A DNA stretch of 64,000 bases from Nocardioides luti (GTDB lineage Bacteria; Actinomycetota; Actinomycetes; Propionibacteriales; Nocardioidaceae). This document shows positions 28,016 through 37,429 of the stretch, piece by piece (position 1 is the stretch's first letter; each line of letters opens with the position of its first letter). Where the stretch lies: positions 3,224,001 to 3,288,000 of the forward strand of contig NZ_JACKXE010000001.1 of the NCBI RefSeq assembly GCF_014212315.1. The letters run 5' to 3'. The notes below the pieces were generated by a model that ran no database searches, had not been told where the DNA came from, and worked only from the letters and a program-made list of their open reading frames with translations. The position numbers were made by a program, and so were the translations under genes.

Positions 28016-31000
28016 CTAGCCCTGCCGGGCCGGATCGAGGTCGCCCAGCTCGTCCAGCCGCGCTCGCAGCTCCGCGTCGAAGGTGCGGATCTCCTTGGTA
28101 CGGAAGCAGTCCACGGCCACGCGCAGCATCGCTGCCTCACGCTCGGCCTCTCCGCGGCGGCGAGGAATCTCGGCGAGGAACCGGCGCAGCTCGGCCTGCT
28201 GCCACAACTGGTCGGTCCGGTCGACGGCCGCGAGCGCCTCCTGGGTGAGCGTCCACGCCAGGTCGAGGTCACCGGAACGCGCCGCCACGACGGCCCGGCA
28301 GGTGGCGAGGTAGGCCGTCGACAGGACGTCGAACCGTGCCGTGTAGCGGGCTCCCTCCTCCACGAGCGGCAGCACCTCGGCCGCGTCGTCGCCGCGCTCG
28401 AGCATCATCGCCGCCTGCATCAGGACGTAGGTCGAGGCATGCCCGGTGTCGCCGATCTCCCGGAAGTTGTCACAGACGACCTGGGTGTAGGCGATGGCCG
28501 CGTCCAGGTCCCGGTGGAGGTGGTAGGCATCGATGAGGAAGACCTGCGACAGGCGCTTGCCGGAGGCGATCAGCTCCTCGGCCACCGCCTGCGCCTCCGC
28601 CAGCCTGACGGCGGCATCCGGCGCCATGTCCGCCGCGGCGACGATCGCCTCGAGTGCGGCGCGGCGCAGGCGGTGGCGCACGGCGGTGCGGTCGCCGCTC
28701 GCCGTCTCCTCCTCGATCTGGCGCGCGACCTCTCGGAGCGGCATCTCCCCGAAGTACCGGGAGGCCCCGCGGAGTGAGCGCGCGTTCCGGACGTCGGCGG
28801 GTCGGCCGACCGCCATCGCCTCCTCGCTGACGGCGGCGGCCTGCACCCACAGCGCCGAGACCGTGCTCGCGGCGGACCGGCCTCGTAGCCCGTGGACGAG
28901 GTACGACGTCTGGCCGGTCGTCCGCGCCAGATCGGCCAGCAGGGCGCCGGCGCGATCGAGTTCGACGGGGTCGACCTCCTGGCTGGTGCCGATGGCCACC
29001 TCCAGGCGGGCGCTGTGCAGGAAGGCACGCTCGACCGGCGTCGCGTGGTCGTCCAGGCTCGCCTCGAACGCGTCGAGCGTGGCGGCGAGACCGTCGTAGT
29101 CGGTCAGGTCCGCCTGCAGGTGTGCCCGGTTCTCGAGCACCAGCCGCCGGTCCGCCCCGAGCGGTGGGGCGAGGGCGAGGGCGCGGTCGAGCAGCTGCAA
29201 CCCGAGCTCCATCTCCTCCCGGTCGCGGGCCTCGTGGGCGGCCTCGACGAGTGCCTCCACGGCCCGCGTCACGAGCGCGTCGACCAGGGGGGAGCGCCCG
29301 GCCAGCTCGCGGCGGTAGCGGGCGGCCTGTTCGAGGTGGTGGGCGACGAACGCGAGGCGCTCGCCCCCTCCCTCGCCCACCGAGGTGGCCATGCCGTCGG
29401 CGAAGCGCTCGTGGAGGTCGGCGCGGAGGGACTTGGCGAGCGCGTCGTAGGCCGCGTCCCGCACCAAGATGTGCTTGAACGCCCAGGTCTCGCCGGCCGA
29501 GGACCGCATGCGTCGCAGCAGGTCGCGGCGGCCGAGGGCGGCCAGCAGGCCGGGCAGGTCCGCGGCCGCTCCGGGGTCCGCCAGCAGGCTCGCGTCGTCG
29601 GCCGTGAACTCCAGACCCACGACCGAGACCCGTTCGAGGAGCTCGCGCTCCGCGACCGGCAGCCGGCCCAGGCGCGAGGCCAGCAGGGCGGACACGGTGG
29701 GCGGCAACCGGTCCTGGTGCACCTCACCGGCGAGTAGCCACGACCCGCCGTCGTCGCGCCGCAGCACCCCGGACTCGACCAGGTGCGCCACGATCTCCTC
29801 GACGAACAGCGGGTTGCCTCCGGACCACGCCGCGACGGCCTCACCGAGACCCCCCGGCAGGTCGGCCCCCAGGAGCGACGCGACGGACTCGTCGGTCTCG
29901 CGCTCGGTGAGCGGATCGAGGCCGAACGTGAGCGAGTTGAGGGCACCCGAGCCCCAGGTCGGGTGGTCCTCGAGCAGCTCGGGCCGTGCCTGGCACACCA
30001 GCAGCAGCGGCAGGTCCGCCACCTCGTCGCGCACCCGCTCGAGGAGCTCGAGCAGCGTCGGCTCGGCCCAGTGCAGGTCGTCGACGGTCAGCACCAGGGG
30101 GCGTCGGGTCGCGAGCTCCTCCAGCAGGCGGCGTACGGCCCAGGCGGTGTCGTCGCTGCCGTGCGCCGTCCCGGCCTTGCCCAGCAGCGGCATGAGGACG
30201 TCGACGACCTGGTCCGCGTCGGACGCCCCGGCCAGGGCGCGCGCCAGCGCGTGCCGGGTCAGCTCGTCGGACTCGGTGCCGGTGAGTCCGGCGGCTTCGC
30301 GCAACGCCTGGACGAGTGGCCAGTAGGTGATCCCGGCGCCGTACGACACGCACCGGCCTGCGGCGACCCCCGCGCGGTCGCCGATCCGGGTGAGGAAGTC
30401 CGTCACGAGGCGGCTCTTGCCGATGCCGGCCGGCCCGATGACCGTCACCAGGTGGCTCCGTCCGCTGCTCAGCGTCCGCTCGAGGGCGTCGTCGAGGGCC
30501 CGGGTCTCGCGGTCGCGGCCCACCAGCGCCCGGTCGTCGCGACGACGCCGTCCGCGGGCCACGTCGCGCACCGCGACCAGGCGGTACGCCGGCACCGGCT
30601 CGGCCTTGCCCTTGGCGGTGACCGGGTCGACCGCGACGGCGTCGACGGCGTCGCGCACCAGGGCGTGGGTGCCGGCTCCCAGCAGGATCTCGCCGGGAGC
30701 CGCGGCCTGCTCGAGCCGGGCCGCCGTGTTGACCGCGTCGCCCGTCGCGAAGGAGCCGCCCGCGCGGGCCGCTCCCGTGACGACCGAGCCGGTGTTCACC
30801 CCGGTCCGGATGACCAGGCGCACGCCGATCTCCTCGGCGAGCCGCTCGGAGAGCGCGGCGACCGCCGCGTTCAGCTCGGCGGCGGCCCGCACCGCCCGCA
30901 GCGCGTCGTCCTCGTGCACCTCGGGCACGCCGAAGACGGCCAGGACGGCGTCGCCGACGAACTTCTCGACGGTCCCGCCGTGCCGCTCGACCGCCGTCCG

Positions 31001-31237
31001 CGCGGCGTCGAAGTAGCGGCCCATCACCCCGCGGTAGGCCTCGGGGTCCAGCTGTTCGCCCAGGGCGGTCGAGCCGGTCACGTCGGTGAACAGGAGTGTC
31101 ACGGTCCGCCGGGTCTCCCGCTCGACCGGCGCCGCCACCGGGGTGCCGCAGGACGCGCAGAAGCGGGCCCCGGCCGTCAGGGGTGTGCCGCACCGGGCGC
31201 AGGAGTCCCCGCCGTCGGAGGGGCGCTCGTCCACCAT
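28016..31237 (-). CDS. Class III nucleotide cyclase-AAA ATPase-TPR protein with N-terminal zinc ribbon
   Basis: This 1073-residue multidomain regulator begins with a zinc ribbon (C13xxC16, C27xxC30). The cyclase domain (~42-220) has both metal aspartates (D52 in LFTDVTGST, D96 in KFVGDA) and the TGDAVNTAARLE block with Asn and Arg, so it appears catalytically competent. An AAA/STAND ATPase domain follows (Walker A GPAGIGKSRLV, Walker B LVLTVDDLHWAEP). About 500 residues of TPR-like helices complete it. There is no C-terminal HTH. It sits inside the RDD/SpoIIM and DUF58/MoxR set. The start is supported by TACGAT 6 nt upstream. Confidence 0.88.
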   Translation of the reverse strand: MVDERPSDGGDSCARCGTPLTAGARFCASCGTPVAAPVERETRRTVTLLFTDVTGSTALGEQLDPEAYRGVMGRYFDAARTAVERHGGTVEKFVGDAVLAVFGVPEVHEDDALRAVRAAAELNAAVAALSERLAEEIGVRLVIRTGVNTGSVVTGAARAGGSFATGDAVNTAARLEQAAAPGEILLGAGTHALVRDAVDAVAVDPVTAKGKAEPVPAYRLVAVRDVARGRRRRDDRALVGRDRETRALDDALERTLSSGRSHLVTVIGPAGIGKSRLVTDFLTRIGDRAGVAAGRCVSYGAGITYWPLVQALREAAGLTGTESDELTRHALARALAGASDADQVVDVLMPLLGKAGTAHGSDDTAWAVRRLLEELATRRPLVLTVDDLHWAEPTLLELLERVRDEVADLPLLLVCQARPELLEDHPTWGSGALNSLTFGLDPLTERETDESVASLLGADLPGGLGEAVAAWSGGNPLFVEEIVAHLVESGVLRRDDGGSWLLAGEVHQDRLPPTVSALLASRLGRLPVAERELLERVSVVGLEFTADDASLLADPGAAADLPGLLAALGRRDLLRRMRSSAGETWAFKHILVRDAAYDALAKSLRADLHERFADGMATSVGEGGGERLAFVAHHLEQAARYRRELAGRSPLVDALVTRAVEALVEAAHEARDREEMELGLQLLDRALALAPPLGADRRLVLENRAHLQADLTDYDGLAATLDAFEASLDDHATPVERAFLHSARLEVAIGTSQEVDPVELDRAGALLADLARTTGQTSYLVHGLRGRSAASTVSALWVQAAAVSEEAMAVGRPADVRNARSLRGASRYFGEMPLREVARQIEEETASGDRTAVRHRLRRAALEAIVAAADMAPDAAVRLAEAQAVAEELIASGKRLSQVFLIDAYHLHRDLDAAIAYTQVVCDNFREIGDTGHASTYVLMQAAMMLERGDDAAEVLPLVEEGARYTARFDVLSTAYLATCRAVVAARSGDLDLAWTLTQEALAAVDRTDQLWQQAELRRFLAEIPRRRGEAEREAAMLRVAVDCFRTKEIRTFDAELRARLDELGDLDPARQG

Positions 31238-31243
31238 GACGGG

Positions 31244-31249
31244 ATCGTA
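31244..31249 (-). promoter_or_regulatory. -10 element (TACGAT, minus strand) for the cyclase gene
   Basis: On the minus strand TACGAT is followed by 6 nt and the ATG at 31237. The cyclase gene thus probably has its own leaderless transcript despite lying downstream of the DUF58 gene. Confidence 0.5.
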
Positions 31250-31280
31250 GGCCGACCGGAGCGGGTCCGCCCGCGCGTCG

Positions 31281-32573
31281 TCACAACAGGCCGCGCGCCT
31301 TGAGTCCGAGGTAGTGGTCGGCCAGGGCTGGCGGGAGGCGCTCGGCGTCCGCGTCGACCACGTCGACCCCGAGCGCCCGCAGCAGCTCGGCGGTGCGACG
31401 TCGGCGTCCGAGCACCTGCTCGGCCGCGGCCGCGTCGTACACCTCGTCGACGGTGCCGCGCGTCGCGGCCAGCTGCTCCAGCGCCGGGTCCTTGACGGAG
31501 GCGAGCACCACGCGGTGGTGCCGGGTCAGGGCCGGCAGGACCGGCGGCAGCCCCTCCTCGACGGCGGACGGCTCGAGCGGGGTGAGGAGCACGACGAGCG
31601 CCCGCTGGCGGCCGAAGCCGGCGACGGCCCCCGCCAGCGAGGCCCAGTCGGCCTCGGCGATCACGGGCTCGAGGTCGGCCATCGCCTCCTGCAGGGTGGC
31701 CGAGACGTCCCGCGCGCCGGCGGAGCGCAGCCGGGAGCGGACCCGGCGGTCGCCGGCCACGAAGTCGATGCGGTCGCCGGCGCGGGCGGCCAGGGCGGCG
31801 AGCAGCAGCGCGGCGTCCATGGCGGAGTCGAGGCGCGGCACGTCCTCGACCCGGCCGGCCGAGGTGCGCGAGGTGTCGAGGACCAGCACCACGCGGCGGT
31901 CCCGCTCCGGCTGCCAGGTGCGCACCACGACGTTGCGGTTGCGGGCGCTGGCCCGCCAGTCGATCGAGCGGACGTCGTCGCCGCGGACGTACTCCCGGAG
32001 CGAGTCGAACTCCGTGCCCTGCCCGCGGACCCGGATCGCGGCCCGGCCGTCGAGGTCGCGCAGCCGCGCCAGCCGGCTCGGCAGGTGCTTGCGGGACTCG
32101 AAGGGCGGCAGCGAGCGGACCCGGCCCTCGACCTGCCGGGTCTGCTGGCGCGAGGCGAGGCCGAGCGGGCCGCGGGTGCGGACGGTGACGCCGGTGGCCC
32201 GCAGGTCCCCGCGGCGCCGGGGGAGCAGGTCGGTGCGCAGCACCTCGCGCCCGCCGGGGGCCAGGCGCACCCGGTGACGGTTGCCGGTGGCCCCGGCCGT
32301 CGGCTGCCAGGCGTCGCGCAGGCTCGCGCGCACCGGGCGGGAGCCGGCGACGGTCGCGACCAGGGCGGTCCAGGTCGGGTGCCCCATCCGGACGGTCCCG
32401 ACCGGCGCCCGCTCGAGCACCACCTTTGCGGGCGCAGGGGCCAGCAGCCAGTCCAGGAGCACCAGCAGGGCGACCGCGAGCACCCACAGCCACGTCGTGC
32501 CGAGGGCAGGACGCAGCACCACCGGGACCAGACCCAGCAGCAGGAGGAGGGGGACGCGGCCGGAGATCGCCAT
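31281..32573 (-). CDS. DUF58 domain protein (MoxR-associated)
   Basis: The protein has 430 residues. Two N-terminal transmembrane helices (VPLLLLLGLVPVVL and WLWVLAVALLVLLDWLL) precede a beta-rich region and the DUF58 core (YVRGDDVRSIDWRASARNR). A vWA-like fold follows (VVLVLDTSRTS, a MIDAS-like D-x-S/T-x-S). DUF58 proteins act with MoxR ATPases, presumably as chaperone partners that remodel envelope or secreted proteins. The moxR stop is 10 nt upstream, so they are cotranscribed. Confidence 0.9.
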   Translation of the reverse strand: MAISGRVPLLLLLGLVPVVLRPALGTTWLWVLAVALLVLLDWLLAPAPAKVVLERAPVGTVRMGHPTWTALVATVAGSRPVRASLRDAWQPTAGATGNRHRVRLAPGGREVLRTDLLPRRRGDLRATGVTVRTRGPLGLASRQQTRQVEGRVRSLPPFESRKHLPSRLARLRDLDGRAAIRVRGQGTEFDSLREYVRGDDVRSIDWRASARNRNVVVRTWQPERDRRVVLVLDTSRTSAGRVEDVPRLDSAMDAALLLAALAARAGDRIDFVAGDRRVRSRLRSAGARDVSATLQEAMADLEPVIAEADWASLAGAVAGFGRQRALVVLLTPLEPSAVEEGLPPVLPALTRHHRVVLASVKDPALEQLAATRGTVDEVYDAAAAEQVLGRRRRTAELLRALGVDVVDADAERLPPALADHYLGLKARGLL

Positions 32574-32583
32574 CAGGCGCGGC

Positions 32584-33576
32584 TCATCGGGGGACCGGGA
32601 CCGAGCCCAGGGCGCTCGACAGCACCTGCGCGACGTCGACGCCCTCGAGCTCGGCCTCCGGCCGCAGCCCGAGCCGGTGGACCAGCGAGGCGTGCGCCAG
32701 CGCCTTGACGTCGTCCGGGGTCACGAAGTCGCGCCCGGTCAGCCAGGCCCACGCCCGGGCGGCCCGGAGCAGCGCCGTGGCGCCGCGCGGGCTCACGCCG
32801 AGCGACAGCGAGGGCGACTCCCGGGTGGCCCGGGCGATGTCGACGATGTAGCCGGCCACGTCGGGGGAGACCTGCACCCGGCGTACGGCGGCCTGTCCCG
32901 CGGCGATGTCGGCGGCGCCGGCGACGGCGGCGACGCCGGCCCCGGCCACGTCCCGCGGGTCGAAGCCCTCGGCGTGGCGGCGCAGGATCTCGAGCTCGTC
33001 GGTGCGCCCGGGGACCGGCAGCACGACCTTGAGCAGGAAGCGGTCGAGCTGGGCCTCGGGCAACGGGTAGGTGCCTTCGTACTCGACCGGGTTCTGCGTC
33101 GCGGCCACGAGGAACGGCGAGGGCAGCGGGCGCGAGACCCCGTCGACCGAGACCTGCCCCTCCTCCATCGCCTCCAGCAGCGCGGACTGGGTCTTCGGCG
33201 GCGTCCGGTTGATCTCGTCGGCGAGCAGCAGGTTGGTGAACAGCGGCCCCTCGCGGAAGCTGAGCTCGCCCCGGTTGCTGTCGATGACCATGGAGCCCGT
33301 GATGTCGCCGGGCATCAGGTCGGGCGTGAACTGCACGCGCCGGGTCTCGACCGACAGGGCGCCCGCGAGGGTGCGGACCAGGAGCGTCTTGGCGACCCCC
33401 GGGACGCCCTCCATCAGCACGTGCCCGCCGCAGAGCAAGGCGACCAGCAGGCCGCTGACCGCGGCGTCCTGGCCGACGACGGCCTTGGCGACCTCGGTGC
33501 GGACGGCCGCGAGGCGCTCGCGGGCCTCCTCGCCGGACCGGTCGCCGTTCGTGGGGGGTGGGGCGGTGTCGCTCAT
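32584..33576 (-). CDS. MoxR family AAA+ ATPase
   Basis: This 330-residue ATPase has Walker A GVPGVAKT (~57-64), the MoxR insert FTPDLMPGDITGS, Walker B LLADEINRTPPKTQSALLEAM and sensor-1 region FLVAATQNPVEYEGTYPLPEAQLDRF (given in two parts: FLVAATQNP and EGTYPLPEAQLDRF). MoxR proteins are ATP-driven chaperones for partner vWA proteins. Its ATG overlaps the DUF4350 gene by 4 nt, and DUF58 follows after 10 nt, giving a tight operon. Confidence 0.93.
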   Translation of the reverse strand: MSDTAPPPTNGDRSGEEARERLAAVRTEVAKAVVGQDAAVSGLLVALLCGGHVLMEGVPGVAKTLLVRTLAGALSVETRRVQFTPDLMPGDITGSMVIDSNRGELSFREGPLFTNLLLADEINRTPPKTQSALLEAMEEGQVSVDGVSRPLPSPFLVAATQNPVEYEGTYPLPEAQLDRFLLKVVLPVPGRTDELEILRRHAEGFDPRDVAGAGVAAVAGAADIAAGQAAVRRVQVSPDVAGYIVDIARATRESPSLSLGVSPRGATALLRAARAWAWLTGRDFVTPDDVKALAHASLVHRLGLRPEAELEGVDVAQVLSSALGSVPVPR

Positions 33577-34727
33577 GTCGTGCGTACCTCTCTGTCGAGC
33601 TCGGCCAGTCGTTCGGCCAGGGTGATCAGGGCGTGGTCGGTGGTGGGGGCCGGCGCGTCGGGACCGAGGAGCGCCTCGACCTCGGCGACCGGGCGGCCGA
33701 CGTGGCGGGCGACGTCGCGCACCACGGTGTCCGCGGAGGCGCTGCCGAGGCGCAGCCGCTCGGCCATCCGGGTCCGGGCGGCCCGGCGCAGGGCGGCGGC
33801 GGCGTGCCCGCGGTCGCCGGCCTTGCGGTAGAGCCGACCCCGGCTGCGGGTCGTCTCGATCGCCTTCACGACGACGGGCAACGGCTCGCTGGACAGCGCC
33901 CCGAAGCGCCGGGCCCGCCACAGCACCAGCGCGAGGACGGCCGTCCCGCCGAGCCAGAGGGCAGGCCGGATCCAGCGGGGGAGCAGCGTCTGCAGGCTGA
34001 CGCCGTCGTCGCCGACGAGGTCGTCGACGGTGGGGACGTACCAGACCAGGCGGTCGCCGCTCCCGAGCAGCCGCAGCACGGTGGCGGCGTTGCCGGCGCG
34101 CAGCACCTGCCCGTTGGTGAGGGCGTCGCCGGCGCCGAAGAGCACGACGCCGTCGCGCGGCTCCGCCACGACCGCCCCGTGCTCGCCGCGGAAGCAGCCG
34201 CCGGGGACGGGGTACTCCAGCGCGTCGTCGACCTCGATCTCGAGACCGGCGTACGTCGGGTCGTCGCACGCCGAGGCCCGCGGGCTGGGCACCTGCACCT
34301 GGTAGGGCAGGTCGCTCACGCCCAGCGCCTCGGTGGTGCCGGGGCCGGGGTCGGCCAGCACCAGCCGCGCCTGCCGGGTGCTCGCGAGCAGCCGGTCGGT
34401 GGTGCTCTGGCCGAGCTGCTCGGTCGAGGTCACGAGCACGGTGGTGCCGGCCCCGGTGTCGGCGTCCTCGAGCGCGCCCGCGCTGCGGACGACGGTGACG
34501 TCGACCCCCTGGTCCTCGAGGACCCGGGCCAGGGCCCGGGCGCCGTCCGGGTCCGGGTTGTCGGGGTCCAGCGGGGTGGAGGTCCGGGCGCCGCCGGCCC
34601 CCACGAACACCACCACGAGCAGGGCGGCGACCACCCCGGCCACCAGCAGCAGGGTGGTGCGCTGACGGCGCAGCCAGCCGCCGGGGCCGGTCTCGGCCGC
34701 GGTCGGGGAGGTGCTCGTCGTCGTCAT
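33573..34727 (-). CDS. DUF4350 domain membrane protein
   Basis: The protein has 384 residues, with one helix near the N-terminus (TTLLLVAGVVAALLVVVFVG) and another near residue 265 (WLGGTAVLALVLWRARR). They flank a GATase/ABC-type extracytoplasmic domain (PDGARALARVLEDQGVDV is the conserved DUF4350 start). A ~100-residue cytoplasmic tail ends the protein. The family occurs only in MoxR-DUF58-DUF4129 operons and its function is unknown. It overlaps its neighbours on both sides by 4 nt. Confidence 0.85.
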   Translation of the reverse strand: MTTTSTSPTAAETGPGGWLRRQRTTLLLVAGVVAALLVVVFVGAGGARTSTPLDPDNPDPDGARALARVLEDQGVDVTVVRSAGALEDADTGAGTTVLVTSTEQLGQSTTDRLLASTRQARLVLADPGPGTTEALGVSDLPYQVQVPSPRASACDDPTYAGLEIEVDDALEYPVPGGCFRGEHGAVVAEPRDGVVLFGAGDALTNGQVLRAGNAATVLRLLGSGDRLVWYVPTVDDLVGDDGVSLQTLLPRWIRPALWLGGTAVLALVLWRARRFGALSSEPLPVVVKAIETTRSRGRLYRKAGDRGHAAAALRRAARTRMAERLRLGSASADTVVRDVARHVGRPVAEVEALLGPDAPAPTTDHALITLAERLAELDREVRTT

Positions 34728-35356
34728 CGCTGGGCCGCCAGCTCGTCGTCCAGCGCGAGGACGCCGCTCGCCTGGTCGCGGGTGGCCGGCCGGTCGCCGT
34801 ACAGCACGGCCTCGAAGAGCTGGGCGCTGCCGTCGACCCGCGTGCGCTGGTGGGGGTACGTCGACCCGAGCGAGCCGGCGACCTCGTGCGCCGTCGCGCC
34901 CGGGGCGTCGTCGAGGCGGCCGCGCTCGACCTGGCGCACCGTGATCGCCCGGAAGCCCTCCACGACCGCGTCCGCGTGGCGGCCCTCGGCCAGCGCCCGC
35001 TCGGCCCGGAAGCGCAGCTCGGCCGCGGTGACCTGCTCGTCGGTGAGGACCGCGCGCTCGACCTCGGCGGCCCGGGCCGTGCGCCGGGCGCGGGACAGCA
35101 GCCAGCCGAGGCCGGTCACCAGCAGCAGGAGGACGAGCATGCCGGCGAAGGTCGAGAGCGGCGGTGCCTGCGAGGCCGCCGTCAGGCCGCGGTCGATCTG
35201 GCGGGAGAGCCAGTCCACGAGCTGCTCGACGAGGTTGCGCTGGTGGTACTCCGGGTGCAGCAGCTCGCGGCGCAGCAGCGAGCGGCCCTCCGACGTGGAC
35301 GGGTCCAGCGGAGGGTCGGCGAGCACCCGGTGCAGCACGGCGGGGGCCGCGGTCAT
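34724..35356 (-). CDS. DUF4129 domain membrane protein
   Basis: The protein has 210 residues. A short extracytoplasmic part is followed by one transmembrane helix (FAGMLVLLLLVTGLGWLL) and the cytoplasmic DUF4129 domain. That domain has an ALAEGRHADAVVEGFRAI helix and the family TAHEVAGSL segment. The family is linked to transglutaminase-like or MoxR systems. It is translated just before DUF4350 with a 4-nt overlap. Confidence 0.85.
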   Translation of the reverse strand: MTAAPAVLHRVLADPPLDPSTSEGRSLLRRELLHPEYHQRNLVEQLVDWLSRQIDRGLTAASQAPPLSTFAGMLVLLLLVTGLGWLLSRARRTARAAEVERAVLTDEQVTAAELRFRAERALAEGRHADAVVEGFRAITVRQVERGRLDDAPGATAHEVAGSLGSTYPHQRTRVDGSAQLFEAVLYGDRPATRDQASGVLALDDELAAQR

Positions 35357-35366
35357 GGCGCGGCCG

Positions 35367-36491
35367 TCACGACACCGTCAGCCCCGCCTGCGTCATCAGC
35401 TCGACGTCGTAGGCCTCCTTGCGCATCCGCTGGTCGAGGTACTGCAGCGACGCCACCGCCGTCGTGAACGGCGCGACGAACGCCGCCGAGACCACCGAGC
35501 TCAGCGCGTTCGACAGGACGAGCGCGAGCACGGCGTACTGCCCGCCGCCGGAGCCCATCAGGAAGCCCTGTCCCACGATCGAGATCGGCGCCGCGAGCAT
35601 GCTGCCGGCGATCTGCGCGATGAGCACGGTGAGCAGCGCGATGCCGAAGGTCCGCCAGAACTGCCGCCTGGTCAGCCGGAAGCCGCGACCGATCGCGCCG
35701 AGGACGCCGACGTCCTCGAGCATCAGCGCGGGAACGGGCAGGTAGTAGACGCGCACCCAGAACCAGCACAGGAACGCCAGGAAGAGGGGTGCGGAGAGCA
35801 CCGCGTAGACCGCGATGCCCCAGCCGTCGAGCAGCAACGTCACGGGGAGGTAGGTCAGGGCGTACAGCCCGATGACGAGCGCGATCATCAGGCCGAGCAG
35901 CAGGGTCAGCCCGATCAGGCGCCAGCGCTTGCCGTGCGTGGCCCGCCACGCCTCGCCGAGCGTCAGGCGCCGACCGATGGCCGCGGCGGCCGTGACGTGG
36001 GCGATCATCCCGGTCACCAGCACGAGGCCGATCGACTGCAGGACCGTGCCGAGCCCCAGGGACCCCAGTGAGCCGACCAGACCGGCCAGCTCCCCGGTGC
36101 TCGGGGAGGAGCCCGACGCCTGGTCGAGGGAGAGGTCCACGGTCCAGGTCAGCACGGCGGTGATGACGATCGGGATCAGCATCGACACCGCGGCCACCAG
36201 CACGGCGGAGCCGACCGTCGCCCGCGGGTTGAAGCGGATGATGCGGAACGCCGCGTCGTAGATGTCGCTGAGCCCCAGCGGTCGCAGCGGCAGCGCACCG
36301 GGCTTGTGGGCGGCGCCGAGCATGCCCGGGGGCGGCTGCCACGGGGGCGGCGGGCCGCCGGCCTGCGGCAGGCCGGGCGGCAGCATGCCCGGGGGTGGGC
36401 TGGTGGGGTACGGCGCGGCGTACGGCGCCGGCGGGGGAGTGCCCCACGCGGGCGTGCCGCCGGGCGGCGGGTAGCTCTCGTGGCCGGACAT
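35367..36491 (-). CDS. Polytopic membrane protein with Pro/Gly-rich N-terminus
   Basis: The protein has 374 residues. The first ~60 residues are Pro/Gly/Tyr-rich and disordered, ending before LRPLGLSDIYDAAFRIIRFNPRA. That block introduces a membrane domain of about six helices resembling the glycerophosphoryl-diester-phosphodiesterase membrane domain (GDPD-associated, DUF7847-like). Such proteins usually head DUF4129-MoxR-DUF58 operons in actinobacteria. There is a GGGGGAGA ribosome site before the ATG. The biochemical role is unknown. Confidence 0.8.
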   Translation of the reverse strand: MSGHESYPPPGGTPAWGTPPPAPYAAPYPTSPPPGMLPPGLPQAGGPPPPWQPPPGMLGAAHKPGALPLRPLGLSDIYDAAFRIIRFNPRATVGSAVLVAAVSMLIPIVITAVLTWTVDLSLDQASGSSPSTGELAGLVGSLGSLGLGTVLQSIGLVLVTGMIAHVTAAAAIGRRLTLGEAWRATHGKRWRLIGLTLLLGLMIALVIGLYALTYLPVTLLLDGWGIAVYAVLSAPLFLAFLCWFWVRVYYLPVPALMLEDVGVLGAIGRGFRLTRRQFWRTFGIALLTVLIAQIAGSMLAAPISIVGQGFLMGSGGGQYAVLALVLSNALSSVVSAAFVAPFTTAVASLQYLDQRMRKEAYDVELMTQAGLTVS

Positions 36492-36583
36492 CCGTCTCCC
36501 CCTCGGTGCTGCGTCTGCGCGACGCGCTCATCCTGTCAGGTCGCGGCGACCTCGCGGACAGTCTCCCCAGCGCTCCGGGGGCG

Positions 36584-36589
36584 TAACCT
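36584..36589 (+). promoter_or_regulatory. -10 element (TAACCT) for the lipoprotein hydrolase gene
   Basis: TAACCT is followed by 6 nt and the GTG at 36596. The transcript is predicted to be leaderless. Confidence 0.5.
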
Positions 36590-36595
36590 CCGCTC

Positions 36596-37429
36596 GTGCG
36601 CGCGCGGCCGGTGACGACCCTCCTCGGGGGACTTCTCGTGGGCCTGCTCGCGCTCGGCGGGTGCTCCGCGGGGGACACCTCCACGTCGGGGACCGCGCCC
36701 ACGTCGCCGTCGGCGGCGGACCCCTCGACCCCGACGGACCCGGTGGCGGCGCTCCGCAGCCGCTGCGCGAGCGGGATCCCCGACGGGACGCCCGTGCGAC
36801 CGGTCCGCCTCGGCGGTGGCTCCGGTCCCTCCCTCGCCGCGGCCGACTTCGGCCCGACGCGCGGCAGCGGCACGGTCCTCGTCCTCCTGCACCAGACCGG
36901 GCCGTGGGGCCTGTGCGGCTGGGGCCGCTTCGCGGCCCGCGCGGCGGACGCCGGGATCGCGTCGGTCGCCGTGGACATGTGCGGGTACGCCGAGAGCACC
37001 TGCGACCCCGACCTGCCGGCGGTGGACCAGGTGCGGGTGGCCGTGGCGCACGCCCGCGACGACCTCGGCGCGGACCGGGTCGTCCTGGTCGGGGCCTCGA
37101 TGGGCGGCTCGCGGACCGTGCTCGCGGTCGCCGACGGCGCCCGGGTCGACGCGTGGGTGGACGTCTCGGGCGTCAGCAGCTGGGACGGCATCCGGCTCCT
37201 GGACCGGGCCCGCGCCCTCGCCCGGGCGGATCGTCCCGGCCTGGTCGTCTACGCCCGCTCCGACGGCGACCAGCAGTACGACGCCGCCGAGCGCCTCGCG
37301 CGGGCGGCCGGGGCCCGGTTCGTCGACGGCGGGTCCGGCCACGGCTACGAGCTGATGACCGACTACCGGGCCCGGTTGCTGCCCGCCGGGCGTGCCGTGC
37401 TGCGCTTCGTGGAGGCCCGGGAGGACTGA
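36596..37429 (+). CDS. Alpha/beta-hydrolase lipoprotein
   Basis: This 277-residue secreted lipoprotein has a signal peptide ending in the lipobox LGGC (lipidated Cys ~24), a Thr/Ser/Pro-rich linker and an alpha/beta-hydrolase fold. Fold motifs are VLVLLHQTGPWG (oxyanion strand/loop), the nucleophile elbow GASMGGSR (Ser ~165), VVYARSDGDQQYD (acid region) and GSGHGYEL (catalytic His). A dienelactone-hydrolase-like esterase is likely; the substrate is unknown. It stands alone between the divergent membrane cluster and the S10 operon. Confidence 0.85.
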   Translation: MRARPVTTLLGGLLVGLLALGGCSAGDTSTSGTAPTSPSAADPSTPTDPVAALRSRCASGIPDGTPVRPVRLGGGSGPSLAAADFGPTRGSGTVLVLLHQTGPWGLCGWGRFAARAADAGIASVAVDMCGYAESTCDPDLPAVDQVRVAVAHARDDLGADRVVLVGASMGGSRTVLAVADGARVDAWVDVSGVSSWDGIRLLDRARALARADRPGLVVYARSDGDQQYDAAERLARAAGARFVDGGSGHGYELMTDYRARLLPAGRAVLRFVEARED

